From the NCBI GenBank assembly GCA_020439285.1, contig JAGQSZ010000009.1, positions 1 to 33,278 on the forward strand: a stretch of DNA of 33,278 nt, given 5' to 3'. Below are positions 15,988-24,043 of this stretch, one piece after another. A model generated the notes under the pieces. The model saw only the letters and a list, made by a program, of their open reading frames with translations. It had not been told where the DNA came from and searched no databases. A program made the position numbers and the translations under genes. The DNA comes from Microthrixaceae bacterium. Lineage in GTDB: Bacteria > Actinomycetota > Acidimicrobiia > Acidimicrobiales > Microtrichaceae. How positions within the stretch are numbered: position 1 is the first letter of the stretch; the number at the start of each line of letters is the position of its first letter.

Positions 15988-17077
15988 CGTCGCCATCGGC
16001 GTCGATCCCACGTCCAGCGTGACGGATCGTCCCCGGCGTGGCTGATAGTCGGGCCACGACGTCAGGCATCGGAACCCCGTCGACGTCGATTATCGAGCGA
16101 CGCGCTTGGAAGTGCGGATCGTCGAATATGTCGCCCATGTCGTAGACGGGTGCCGCTGCAGCGTGCACCCGTTCGAACTCATCGAGAACCTCTTGAGCGG
16201 AACGGGCAGCGATCCATTCACCCAACCGTTGATCGATCTCGACTCGATGGGCGACACGGTCATCGAAGGTCGCGACCCGAGGGTCACCTCCGAGCCCGAT
16301 CAACTCCATTACTCGCTGTGCGACGCTCTCGGCACTCGACGAAATCGCGATCCAGATCCCATCGGCGCTCCGGTATGTGTTGCGCGGAACGGTGTATGGG
16401 ATTCCGGCACCAAGACGCTCCTGTTTCTCGCCGAGCATTCCGAACAACGGGACCTGTGGACCCATGAACTGAAGCATCGATTCCATCAGGCTGACATCGA
16501 CGACCTGTCCCACCCCGGAATGCACGGCGACCATCGTGGCGAACGCTGCGACGATCGCAGCTAGTTCATCGGTGAGCGCGATTGGCGGCAGTAGTGGCTG
16601 ACCATCCGGCTCTCCGTTGATGGCAGCGAATCCGGACAGGGCCTCGGCCTGGGTGGCGAAGGCGGGACGGTCACGATACGGGCCGTCCTGACCGAATCCG
16701 GTCACCCTGGTGACGACCAGTTTTGGGTTCCGTTTGATCAGTTCGGTCGGGTCCAAACCGAGTCGTTCCAAAGTGCCGGGCCGGAAGTTCTCGACTAGGA
16801 CATCCGCAGAGTCACACAGCGATTTCATGACGGCAAGATCATCCGGGTCCTTGAGATCCAACTCGATGGTGGACTTGTTGCGCGCCAAGATTTTCCACCA
16901 CAGGGAGTCGCCGTCAGTGGGGTGTTTCCAACCGAGTCCGCGGGCCGTGTCTCCCCCTGGTCGCTCAACCTTGATGACATCGGCTCCGTAGTCCGCCAGG
17001 TATCGGGCGCATCCCGGGCCGGCGACAACGGTCGCCACATCGATCACTCGGAGGTCTGAAAGTGGGCCGGTCGTCAC
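15911..17077 (-). CDS. CaiB/BaiF family (class III) CoA-transferase
   Basis: A 388-residue protein with the family's N-terminal block (LSDLRVIDVATVVAGPGCARYLADYGADVIKVERPGGD), the KSTIELDLKDP and VLVENFRPGTLERLGLD motifs, and Asp170 in ALTDELAAIVAAF at the place of the catalytic aspartate of formyl-CoA transferase. It moves CoA between organic acids; the substrate is unknown, and relatives serve carnitine, bile acid, oxalate or methyl-branched acids. The last 20 residues are a Gly/Pro/Ser-rich tail. It starts 23 bases after the metallophosphoesterase stop, so the two probably share a transcript. Confidence 0.93.
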   Translation of the reverse strand: MTTGPLSDLRVIDVATVVAGPGCARYLADYGADVIKVERPGGDTARGLGWKHPTDGDSLWWKILARNKSTIELDLKDPDDLAVMKSLCDSADVLVENFRPGTLERLGLDPTELIKRNPKLVVTRVTGFGQDGPYRDRPAFATQAEALSGFAAINGEPDGQPLLPPIALTDELAAIVAAFATMVAVHSGVGQVVDVSLMESMLQFMGPQVPLFGMLGEKQERLGAGIPYTVPRNTYRSADGIWIAISSSAESVAQRVMELIGLGGDPRVATFDDRVAHRVEIDQRLGEWIAARSAQEVLDEFERVHAAAAPVYDMGDIFDDPHFQARRSIIDVDGVPMPDVVARLSATPGTIRHAGRGIDADGDAIRKSLLRSGPGSSPGPTPEQPGTE

Positions 17078-17100
17078 CCGCCAAGCATTACGTCGCGGGG

Positions 17101-18114
17101 CTACAGGTGCCAGTCGGGTACCGGGATCTCGAAGCAGCGTTCCTCGAGTTTGCCGAACGCGTACTCGCCGTAGAAGCCCTCGAACATGTGCCGGGCTCGC
17201 TCGCTCCAGTTGAGCGCCTCGGGGGTGGAGATACGTCGGTGTACCTGCAGGATGTTCCCCTCGAATACGCGGTACTCAGCCCAGGTTCCGGGGTAGTCCT
17301 TCACACATGCAACCTCGGCGAACACCTTGTTCGGGGCGGATCCAACGACGGTTCGACCGTTGCGATGAGTGTGCCCTGCGAAGTACCCCACCATGAGTGG
17401 TCGGCGTTTCATGACTTCGATCAGTTGCTCGGTAGCGTACGGGACGAGTCCGAAGGTGTCATCGGAGCGGGGTTCGACCGATTCGTTCCAGATCGGGTGG
17501 TGCCCGAACACCATGACGGGTCTGTCGGCACGCGACCCGAGTTCGTCTAAGAACTCCAACTGATCCTGTGACAGCGAACCGTTTATCTGCCCGTCGCGTG
17601 AAGTATCGAGGAGCGCAATCGTCACGCCTTCCAGATTCCGTTCCTGGAAGGGCATGTTGCCTTCATCGAAGTAGTTGTAGCTCTCGTGATTGCCGCGGAT
17701 GTACAGGAGACGATCCCCGAACGCCCCGTCGTAGACCTGCAGAAACTGTTTGAATTCCGCCATCGTGCCATTGGAGGTCAGGTCCCCCTTGACCACTACC
17801 GCTGCGGGATCGATGCGGCTGATCTCTCGGACCGCGCCCTCGTTCATGAACTCCGGATACGGACGGTCATCGGGCGCGGGACGCAACTCAGTCGGCATCT
17901 CGGGACCGATGGACTCACCGAAGTGCAGATCGTTGACCGTTGCGAACGTTGCGAGCAGTTCACCCTTGCGGGGCAGGGTACGTGTTTCGAATCCGCCGAA
18001 TTCGACCACGGTGTCGGGTCGTAGATCGCCCACGCGCTCCACCGACGCGCCACGGTGGATGACGATTTCGTCGTCAGCAACCGTTGTCAGTTCACCCTGA
18101 GTGGTCGACTGCAC
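17101..18114 (-). CDS. Calcineurin-like metallophosphoesterase (CpdA-like)
   Basis: A 337-residue protein with the full set of metal motifs: D62-L-H64 (VNDLHFG), GDLTSNG, IRGNHE, VFGHHP and FAGHTHRN. This layout fits the 3',5'-cyclic-nucleotide phosphodiesterase (CpdA)-like group, though the substrate may be another phosphoester. The first 55 residues form a beta-rich N-terminal extension. No signal peptide is seen, so it acts in the cytoplasm. The start is GTG 18114, 16 bases after a TAGGTT box, with a palindrome between them (see 18121-18136). Confidence 0.9.
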   Translation of the reverse strand: MQSTTQGELTTVADDEIVIHRGASVERVGDLRPDTVVEFGGFETRTLPRKGELLATFATVNDLHFGESIGPEMPTELRPAPDDRPYPEFMNEGAVREISRIDPAAVVVKGDLTSNGTMAEFKQFLQVYDGAFGDRLLYIRGNHESYNYFDEGNMPFQERNLEGVTIALLDTSRDGQINGSLSQDQLEFLDELGSRADRPVMVFGHHPIWNESVEPRSDDTFGLVPYATEQLIEVMKRRPLMVGYFAGHTHRNGRTVVGSAPNKVFAEVACVKDYPGTWAEYRVFEGNILQVHRRISTPEALNWSERARHMFEGFYGEYAFGKLEERCFEIPVPDWHL

Positions 18115-18120
18115 AGTGTT

Positions 18121-18136
18121 GTTCTAACAGAACCTA
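18121..18136 (-). promoter_or_regulatory. Palindrome overlapping -10 of the phosphoesterase gene
   Basis: GTTCTAACAGAAC (18121-18133) is a palindrome with 5-bp arms and a 3-base centre. It overlaps the minus-strand -10 box TAGGTT (18131-18136) and lies just before the GTG at 18114, a typical place for a repressor operator. Confidence 0.4.
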
Positions 18137-18199
18137 CGGCGACTGCTACTGCTCAATTGCAATGATTCTGAGAGTTTGACCGTCAATAGGCCGAATCTG

Positions 18200-18400
18200 T
18201 TACAAATGCGGTCGGGCACGACGCAGCGGCACAGGTCGCGACCACCAGCGTCCCGAGAACCGCCAACGCGACGGTTCACGTTGACCGTTGCCCTCGTCCG
18301 CGCCGCCACTCAACGCAACGTTCACAGCTGCAGCGATCGCGGCGGCCTCTTCCTCGGAAGGCTCAGGACGGATGGAAGAATTGAAACTCGACGAAGTCAT
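18200..18400 (-). CDS. Acyl-CoA carboxylase epsilon subunit-like small protein
   Basis: A 66-residue protein starting at ATG 18400, 8 bases after the stop of the carboxylase beta gene. It has the epsilon pattern: IRPEPSEEEAAAIAAAVNVAL (the 'P.p.e.E.AA..A.l' helix) followed by a basic, Trp-rich tail (SRWRFSGRWWSRPVPLRRAR). In Actinobacteria such small subunits bind and stimulate the beta subunit of acetyl/propionyl-CoA carboxylase. The assignment rests on position plus this pattern, since the family is weakly conserved. A longer reading frame upstream overlaps accD and is not needed. Confidence 0.75.
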   Translation of the reverse strand: MTSSSFNSSIRPEPSEEEAAAIAAAVNVALSGGADEGNGQREPSRWRFSGRWWSRPVPLRRARPHL

Positions 18401-18408
18401 GGCCGGGC

Positions 18409-19959
18409 TCACAGCGGCATGTTGCCGTGCTTGCGGTTGGGCAGGTCCTCGCGCTTGCTGCGAAGGATTTCGAGTCCGGCAATGATCTTGGCTCGAGTCT
18501 CGGCGGGGTCGATCACGTCGTCGACGTAGCCACGGTCCGTGGCTTCCCACGGGTTGAGGTAGGTGTCCTCGTACTCGGCGATCAGTTCCGCTCGCCTGGT
18601 TTCGGGATCATCGGCTTCTTGCACGGTGCGGCGGTGCACGATCTCGACCGCGCCACTCGCGCCCATCACGGCCAGTTCTGCTGATGGCCAGGCGAAGGTC
18701 AGATCCGAGCCGATGGACTTGGAGTCCATGACGACGTACGCGCCACCGTATGCCTTGCGGGTGATGATCGAAATGCGCGGCACGGTCGACTCGCAATAGG
18801 AGTACAACAGCTTGGCTCCGTGGCGGATGATTCCGCCGTGCTCCTGTGCGACGCCAGGCAGGAACCCCGGAACGTCGACGAAGGTGATGAGGGGAATGTT
18901 GAACGCGTCGCAGGTGCGGACGAACTTCGCTGCCTTGGATGACGACTCGATATCGAGCACACCCGCGTAAACCGCAGGGTTGTTGCCGACGATGCCAACG
19001 GCCTGTCCACCGAAGCGGGCGAAACCACATGTGATCGAACCGGCCCAGGTCGACGCGTATTCGAAGAAGTCGCCGTCGTCTGCGACGACCCTGATGACAT
19101 CGCGCATGTCGTAGGGCTGATTAGGGGACTCGGGAATGATGTCGTAGAGCTCTTCGCAACGACGATCGGACGGATCATCGGTCGGGATCTCGGGAGCCTC
19201 ATCCAGGTTGTTCTCCGGCAGGAAGCTCAACAGGTACTTGACGTCATCGAGAGCCGAACGGTCATCAGGAGAAATGAACTGCGCGACGCCGGAGGTCGCG
19301 GTGTGGATACGGGCGCCGCCGAGGTCCTGTTGTGAGACGTCCTCGCCGGTGACCTGCTTTACGACGTCAGGACCGGTGATGAACATGTAGGAGGTTTCGT
19401 CGACCATGAACACGAAGTCGGTCATGACCGGGCTGTAAACGGCGCCGCCGGCGCATGGGCCCATGATCACCGAGATCTGGGGAGTCACGCCCGAGGCCTT
19501 CACGTTGCGGTAGAAGATTCCGCCGTAGCTGTCGAGGGACACGACGCCTTCTTGGATGCGGGCACCGGCACCGTCGTTGAGTCCGATGACCGGAGCGCCG
19601 ACCTTCAGGGCCATGTCCATCAGCTTGTGGATCTTCTCGGCGAACACCCCGCCGAGCGCCCCACCGAAGACCGTGAAGTCCTGGGAGAACACGAAAACTC
19701 TTCGTCCGTCGATCGTTCCCCAACCGGTGATGACACCATCGCCATAGGGCCGTTCCGGCAGCGCGTCGCCGGCCCGGTGGCGGGCGAGCATGTCGAGCTC
19801 GTTGAACGAACCTTCGTCGAGCAGATACTCGAGCCGCTCCCGGGCGAGCATCTTGCCTCGTTCGTGCTGACGAGCGATTGACCGCTCCGACCCTGGCTGA
19901 ATGGCCTGTTCACGACGCTGTTGCAGGTCGGTTACACGGTCCCTCATCGGCTGTTGCAT
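18409..19959 (-). CDS. Acyl-CoA carboxylase carboxyltransferase (beta) subunit
   Basis: A 516-residue carboxyltransferase of the propionyl/acetyl-CoA carboxylase type. N- and C-terminal crotonase-like halves carry the oxyanion glycines (GGALGG; MGASGAVEI). Other marks are GLNDGAGARIQEGV, MGPCAGGAVYSP and FVDVPGFLPGVAQEHGGIIRHGAKLLY. At the position that sets acyl preference in Streptomyces PccB/AccB (GGAYxVM) it has Val, a small hydrophobic residue like the Ile of AccB and unlike the Asp of PccB, so both acetyl- and propionyl-CoA may be used (inference). The biotin-carrying alpha subunit is not in this window. The start is leaderless: TACTTT lies 6 bases before ATG 19959. Confidence 0.96.
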   Translation of the reverse strand: MQQPMRDRVTDLQQRREQAIQPGSERSIARQHERGKMLARERLEYLLDEGSFNELDMLARHRAGDALPERPYGDGVITGWGTIDGRRVFVFSQDFTVFGGALGGVFAEKIHKLMDMALKVGAPVIGLNDGAGARIQEGVVSLDSYGGIFYRNVKASGVTPQISVIMGPCAGGAVYSPVMTDFVFMVDETSYMFITGPDVVKQVTGEDVSQQDLGGARIHTATSGVAQFISPDDRSALDDVKYLLSFLPENNLDEAPEIPTDDPSDRRCEELYDIIPESPNQPYDMRDVIRVVADDGDFFEYASTWAGSITCGFARFGGQAVGIVGNNPAVYAGVLDIESSSKAAKFVRTCDAFNIPLITFVDVPGFLPGVAQEHGGIIRHGAKLLYSYCESTVPRISIITRKAYGGAYVVMDSKSIGSDLTFAWPSAELAVMGASGAVEIVHRRTVQEADDPETRRAELIAEYEDTYLNPWEATDRGYVDDVIDPAETRAKIIAGLEILRSKREDLPNRKHGNMPL

Positions 19960-19965
19960 ATCCGA

Positions 19966-19971
19966 AAAGTA
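19966..19971 (-). promoter_or_regulatory. -10 box (TACTTT) of accD, leaderless
   Basis: On the minus strand TACTTT is followed by exactly 6 bases and then the ATG at 19959. No ribosome binding site is present. Confidence 0.55.
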
Positions 19972-20025
19972 GCGGTGGAACGGGGCTCACCCAAAAGCCC
20001 GTGTCATTGGGGACCACCTGACCGG

Positions 20026-20031
20026 TAGGGT
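20026..20031 (+). promoter_or_regulatory. -10 box (TAGGGT) of the LOG gene, leaderless
   Basis: TAGGGT is followed by 7 bases and the GTG at 20039. Together with the accD box, this places two divergent leaderless promoters within a 79-base gap. Confidence 0.55.
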
Positions 20032-20038
20032 TTCGGGA

Positions 20039-20644
20039 GTGCAAGCCGGTTCCCGACCCCGAATCTGTGTCTACTGCGCGTCACGCCAAGGGTCGGATCC
20101 CGCCAACCACGAAGCGGCCGCCACGGTCGGAAAACTCTTGGTGGACCGCGGCGCAGACCTGGTCTACGGCGGTGGCCACGTCGGACTCATGGGAATGGTC
20201 GCTGATGCCGTTCTGACCGGCGGCGGACACGTTACGGGAGTTATCCCGCAGCACCTGGTGGACATGGAAGAAGCTCATTCGGGACTTAGCGACCTTCGGG
20301 TCGTGGCGGACATGTCAGAACGAAAACGCATGATGTTCGATCTCTCCGACGGCTTCCTCACCCTGCCCGGCGGGTTGGGCACCATGGAAGAGATGTTCGA
20401 GGTGCTCACCTGGCAGTACCTCGGACTGCATTCCAAACCCGTCGGACTGCTCAACGTCGAGGGTTACTACGACCATCTGATCGCCTTTCTCGACAGTGGA
20501 CGTGACCGCAAGTTGATCTCGGATCGGGCAAGGTCGGTGCTGATCGACTCGACCGACCCCGAGCAACTCATCGACGACCTTTTGGAGGTCGTCGCCCGCA
20601 ACGGTCACTCGACAGCCCCGAACTGCGAATCGCAAAGCGTTTGA
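20039..20644 (+). CDS. LOG-family cytokinin-type nucleotide phosphoribohydrolase (TIGR00730)
   Basis: A 201-residue Rossmann-like protein with the LOG motif P110-G-G-L-G-T115-x-E-E and the conserved R/K pair in MSERKRMM just before it. VYCASRQG and YGGGHVGLMGMVADAVL mark the N-terminal half. Such enzymes cleave N6-modified or plain nucleoside monophosphates to base and ribose 5-phosphate; in Actinobacteria they release adenine- or cytokinin-like bases. The leaderless GTG start is supported by TAGGGT. The gene ends just before ligC, so the two probably share a transcript. Confidence 0.93.
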   Translation: MQAGSRPRICVYCASRQGSDPANHEAAATVGKLLVDRGADLVYGGGHVGLMGMVADAVLTGGGHVTGVIPQHLVDMEEAHSGLSDLRVVADMSERKRMMFDLSDGFLTLPGGLGTMEEMFEVLTWQYLGLHSKPVGLLNVEGYYDHLIAFLDSGRDRKLISDRARSVLIDSTDPEQLIDDLLEVVARNGHSTAPNCESQSV

Positions 20645-20646
20645 TC

Positions 20647-21735
20647 ATGGACCTACCAGTCCTGCCCCCGGTGAAACCGATGCTCACCAGGGCAGTGACC
20701 GAACTGCCCATCGGGGATGTCCTCTACGAACCCAAGTGGGACGGGTTCCGAGTCCTGATTTTCCGTGACGGCGACGAGGTCGAACTGACGAGCCGTAACG
20801 AGAAGCCACTCACCCGGTACTTCCCCGAGCTGCTCGAACCGTTGAAGGCCGCTCTTCCCAATCGCTGTGTCATCGATGGCGAACTCGTGGTGTCTACGGG
20901 CACCGGACTCGACTTCGATCTGTTGAGCCAGCGGATCCATCCCGCCCGCTCCAGAGTGGAGAAGTTGGCTGTGCAGACCCCGGCGAGCTTCGTCGCTTTC
21001 GACATCCTCGCTCTTGACAATCTGGACCTTCGACCCCTGCCTTTCGCCGAACGTCGCGGCACTTTGGAACAGCTCTTGGGATCGGCATCGGGACCTGTCC
21101 ATCTGACCCCGGCGACCAGGGATGCCGACGTTGCCCGCGACTGGTTCGAGCGTTTCGAAGGATCGGGTTTCGACGGTGTGGTGGCAAAGCCTCTCGATGG
21201 TCCTTATGTCTCTGACAAACGCGTTCAGTTCAAGATGAAGCATCACCGCAACGTCGACTGTGTCGTTGCGGGTTACCGGCTGCACAAGACCGGTGGTGTC
21301 GGTTCGTTGCTGCTCGGTCTTTACGGCAGCGATGATGCCGAATCATCTGGTCCGGCAATGCCTCCGGGCCTGCACCACATCGGGGTGTGCAGCGGATTCT
21401 CCACCTCGCAGCGGCGCACCATGGTGGGTGAGTTATCGCCCTATGAACTCGACTCGATCGCTGATCATCCGTGGGCCCACTGGGGTAAGGCCGAGGCGCA
21501 CACCGAAGGGACACGGATGCCCGGTGCGCCGAGTCGGTGGAGTCAAGGCTCATCAGATTGGACCCCGTTGAGGATCGAGCTGGTGGTCGAGGTGACCTAT
21601 GAGAACTTCACCAACGGACGCTTCCGCCATCCGGCCCGGTTCATCCGGTGGCGGCCGGACAAGTCGCCAGCTGACTGCACCTATGACCAGGTAGAGATTC
21701 CAGCACCGCTCGAATACCGCCAGATCTTCACCTGA
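20647..21735 (+). CDS. ligC: ATP-dependent DNA ligase, LigC type
   Basis: A 362-residue ligase with the adenylation lysine K30 in EPKWDGFR (motif I, KxDG), SRNEKPLTRYFPEL, the CVIDGELV strand (motif III region), FVAFDILAL, FDGVVAKPLDGPY (motif IV) and QFKMKHHR (motif V), followed by an OB-fold C-terminus. The size and lack of fused polymerase or nuclease domains match mycobacterial LigC. In mycobacteria LigC works with Prim-PolC in excision repair; here the PrimPol gene lies directly downstream on the other strand. The start is ATG 20647; a TTG two codons earlier overlaps the LOG stop. Confidence 0.93.
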   Translation: MDLPVLPPVKPMLTRAVTELPIGDVLYEPKWDGFRVLIFRDGDEVELTSRNEKPLTRYFPELLEPLKAALPNRCVIDGELVVSTGTGLDFDLLSQRIHPARSRVEKLAVQTPASFVAFDILALDNLDLRPLPFAERRGTLEQLLGSASGPVHLTPATRDADVARDWFERFEGSGFDGVVAKPLDGPYVSDKRVQFKMKHHRNVDCVVAGYRLHKTGGVGSLLLGLYGSDDAESSGPAMPPGLHHIGVCSGFSTSQRRTMVGELSPYELDSIADHPWAHWGKAEAHTEGTRMPGAPSRWSQGSSDWTPLRIELVVEVTYENFTNGRFRHPARFIRWRPDKSPADCTYDQVEIPAPLEYRQIFT

Positions 21736-21754
21736 TCCCGCGACCTACGGCCCA

Positions 21755-22807
21755 TCAGTCCTTCTTGTCCTTCTTCCGTCGACTTGGAGCCACACGTAGT
21801 GCCTCGCCCTCGACTTTCGGGAAGTTCGGTGGCCAAGGTGCGTCGCCAAGCCCGCCGGCCTCGTCATGTGCGGCGAGTTCGAGCAGCGATGCGAGCGAGC
21901 CGGCCGATCCGTCGATCCCCGGCACTCCATTGGCGGCGTCGCCTGCTTCGAGATCACCAACGGATGCCCAACGCTCAGGCATCGACTCGACAGTGAAATC
22001 GTCGAGTTCCATGGTCGGCACCTCATCCCAGTGCACCGGTGCTGACACCCTGGCATTGGGTGTGGGCCGAACCGAATACACCGATGCGACCGTGCGATCC
22101 CGCGCGTTCTGGTTGTAATCGAGCAGCACCCGCTCGCCCCGTTCCTCTTTCCACCATGCACTCGTCGCGACATCGGGCGCTCGACGTTCAACTTCTCTTG
22201 CGAGCGCAAGCGCTGCGCGGCGGACGTCGGTGAAGTCCCAGAGCTGATGGATCCGGACACATATGTGGATCCCTCTGGACCCGGAGCTCTTTGGCCAGCC
22301 GACAAGCCCATGTTCGGACAGAACCTGTCCGGCGAGCAGGGCCACGTCGCGCACTGCGGAGAACGGAACGCCGGGCATCGGATCAAGATCGATACGCAAC
22401 TCGTCGGGGTGTTCGACGTCGAAGCGGCGCACTGGCCACGGGTTCAGGTCGATGCAACCCAGGTTGACCGCCCAGACAATGTGAGCCATGTCCACCGGGC
22501 ACAGTTCGAGCGCGGTCCTTCCTGACGGGAAAGCGATAGTCACCGTCTGGAGCCACTCGGGACGTTTCTCGGGGACCCGTTTCTGGAAGAAGAAGTCGCC
22601 CTCGGCACCGTTGGGGTACCGCTTGAGCACCGTCGGCCTGCTCTTCACGCCACGCAGGACCCCTGGCCCAACCGACAGGTAGTGGTTGATCAGACCGAGC
22701 TTGGTCAACCCCGTCGCCGGAAAGAACACCTTGTCCGGATTGGAGATCGGAACTTCGATTCCGTCGATCTCCAGAACCGTCTTCGGTGAAGCCATGGCGA
22801 CAATCAT
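21755..22807 (-). CDS. LigD-type primase-polymerase (Prim-PolC-like)
   Basis: A 350-residue archaeo-eukaryotic primase-type polymerase like the Pol domain of LigD, encoded alone. The catalytic acids D140 and D142 lie in LRIDLDPMPG; the SGSRGIHI motif (His181) binds the nucleotide phosphate; LLDYNQNARDRTVASVYSVRP carries the third acid and the following conserved block. It fills short gaps with ribo- or deoxyribonucleotides. The tail is Lys-rich (RRKKDKKD). The start is ATG 22807 or 22795, neither with a clear ribosome binding site. It lies 41 bases after the exonuclease gene on the same strand, and convergent with ligC with a 19-base gap. Confidence 0.93.
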   Translation of the reverse strand: MIVAMASPKTVLEIDGIEVPISNPDKVFFPATGLTKLGLINHYLSVGPGVLRGVKSRPTVLKRYPNGAEGDFFFQKRVPEKRPEWLQTVTIAFPSGRTALELCPVDMAHIVWAVNLGCIDLNPWPVRRFDVEHPDELRIDLDPMPGVPFSAVRDVALLAGQVLSEHGLVGWPKSSGSRGIHICVRIHQLWDFTDVRRAALALAREVERRAPDVATSAWWKEERGERVLLDYNQNARDRTVASVYSVRPTPNARVSAPVHWDEVPTMELDDFTVESMPERWASVGDLEAGDAANGVPGIDGSAGSLASLLELAAHDEAGGLGDAPWPPNFPKVEGEALRVAPSRRKKDKKD

Positions 22808-22848
22808 TGCCGACGTGTGGCGGGCAGGAACCCGCGGGCTGGCTCGCT

Positions 22849-23718
22849 CTAGCCAATCAGCTTGTCGACCCGTTTGAGGACATCGGTCGCGTCGAGTCGC
22901 TCACACCAGCCCGCCAGGTCATCGGTGGGGCCGCTCCAATGCCAATCGTCGACTTCGCCGACGTCGATGTCGGTTGCCAGAGTCGCTAGTTGTTTGAACA
23001 ACAAAGCGTTCTGGTACTGCTCGGCGAGGGTAGCCGCCAGTTTCTTTGCGCCTCTGACACCGTCCACGTCCCATTGACCTGGTTCGTGTGGAATCTCCTC
23101 CAGATGCCCATAGCGCCGCAGGACCGCGGCAGCGGTCTTTGCTCCCCAGCCGGGCAGCCCCGGGAACCCGTCCGCCGTGTCCCCGACGAGAGCCAACCAA
23201 TCGGGGATCGATGCTGGCTCCACACCGTACTTTTCGAGGATCTCTCCTGGCCCACGGATCTCATCGGCTCGTCGATCGAATTGGACGACCTTGCCACCGA
23301 CGCATTGCGCCAGGTCCTTGTCCGGGGTGCAGATCAGGACTCGCTCGACCCGGTCATCAGCCGCTGCCTTCACAGCCGCCGCGCCGAGCGCGTCATCGGC
23401 CTCGTATTCGACCATCGGCCACACCGTCACACCGAGTGCTTCAACCACGTCCTCGAGCAGAGGGAACTGCGAGAACAGGTCCGGGTCGATTCCGTCGCCG
23501 GTCTTGTACCCGGCCCACAGATCGTTGCGGAACGACTGAATGACGTGATCGGTCGCGACACCCAAATGCGTCGCTCCACCTTCGAGCATCGAGACGAGGG
23601 ACCGGAGCACTCCCCTAGCTGCCCCCACCGACTCACCCGACGCGTTCACGTGCCGACCGCTCGGCGAGTAGTAGTAGCGGAACAGCTCATAGGTGCCGTC
23701 GACGAGGTGGACCTGCAT
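22849..23718 (-). CDS. 5'-3' exonuclease (Pol I N-domain/FEN-like)
   Basis: A 289-residue stand-alone exonuclease with the acidic metal cluster of the family: VHLVDGTYELFRYYY at the start, EYEADDALGAAA, CTPDKDLAQCV, and LVGDTADGFPGLPGWGAKTAAAVL (the helix-hairpin-helix with preceding GD..D). It should remove 5' flaps or RNA ends. Placed directly upstream of the PrimPol gene and facing ligC, it completes a small gap-processing set: nuclease, polymerase, ligase. An 11-bp palindrome (CCTGTCACAGG, 23727-23737) lies 8 bases upstream of the start. Confidence 0.93.
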   Translation of the reverse strand: MQVHLVDGTYELFRYYYSPSGRHVNASGESVGAARGVLRSLVSMLEGGATHLGVATDHVIQSFRNDLWAGYKTGDGIDPDLFSQFPLLEDVVEALGVTVWPMVEYEADDALGAAAVKAAADDRVERVLICTPDKDLAQCVGGKVVQFDRRADEIRGPGEILEKYGVEPASIPDWLALVGDTADGFPGLPGWGAKTAAAVLRRYGHLEEIPHEPGQWDVDGVRGAKKLAATLAEQYQNALLFKQLATLATDIDVGEVDDWHWSGPTDDLAGWCERLDATDVLKRVDKLIG

Positions 23719-23791
23719 ACCGCGAGCCTGTCACAGGTTTACCGGCTCGTTCGGCCGGGGCGCTGCGTTCGAGAGAGTGTTGTCCGTAGGG

Positions 23792-24031
23792 TCAGGCAGA
23801 CACCGAGCGGTTGAGCGTCGCACGGATACGCTCGACCTCCGCCAAGGCGGTGACCTCATCGACTGATTCGTATCCGGGATCCGTTTGCACCCAGACCCAA
23901 AGATCCGGCGACTCGGTCCACTCACCGATCTCGACATCGAAGTACTCGAAGCTCTCGGGATTGTCATGATCGCCGCGGCCCACGCTGACTACGTCATCGT
24001 CAGGGAAGTCCGTAATCAACCAGTACCTCAT
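23792..24031 (-). CDS. Small acidic protein downstream of RelA/SpoT-like gene, possible antitoxin
   Basis: A 79-residue protein with about 19 Asp/Glu, 5 Arg and no Lys; no family was recognised. It opens MRYWLITDFPDDDVVSVGRG, has a Trp-rich middle (PDLWVWVQTD) and a short C-terminal helix. It begins 9 bases after the stop of the RelA/SpoT-like gene. A TAGAAT box begins in that stop codon and ends 6 bases before this ATG, so it may also be made from its own leaderless message. Small acidic partners next to toxic nucleotidyltransferases are often antitoxins; that role is inferred from position and charge only. Confidence 0.72.
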   Translation of the reverse strand: MRYWLITDFPDDDVVSVGRGDHDNPESFEYFDVEIGEWTESPDLWVWVQTDPGYESVDEVTALAEVERIRATLNRSVSA

Positions 24032-24037
24032 GAGATT

Positions 24038-24043
24038 ATTCTA
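24038..24043 (-). promoter_or_regulatory. -10 box (TAGAAT) inside the operon, overlapping a stop codon
   Basis: TAGAAT on the minus strand starts with the TAG stop of the RelA/SpoT-like gene and ends 6 bases before the ATG at 24031. It is one base from TATAAT and has the leaderless spacing used elsewhere in the window. Confidence 0.5.

Noticed and set aside
23727-23737. CCTGTCACAGG palindrome upstream of the exonuclease as a DNA-damage (LexA) box
   Set aside because: It does not match the actinobacterial LexA consensus GAAC-N4-GTTC; kept only as a note in the exonuclease entry.
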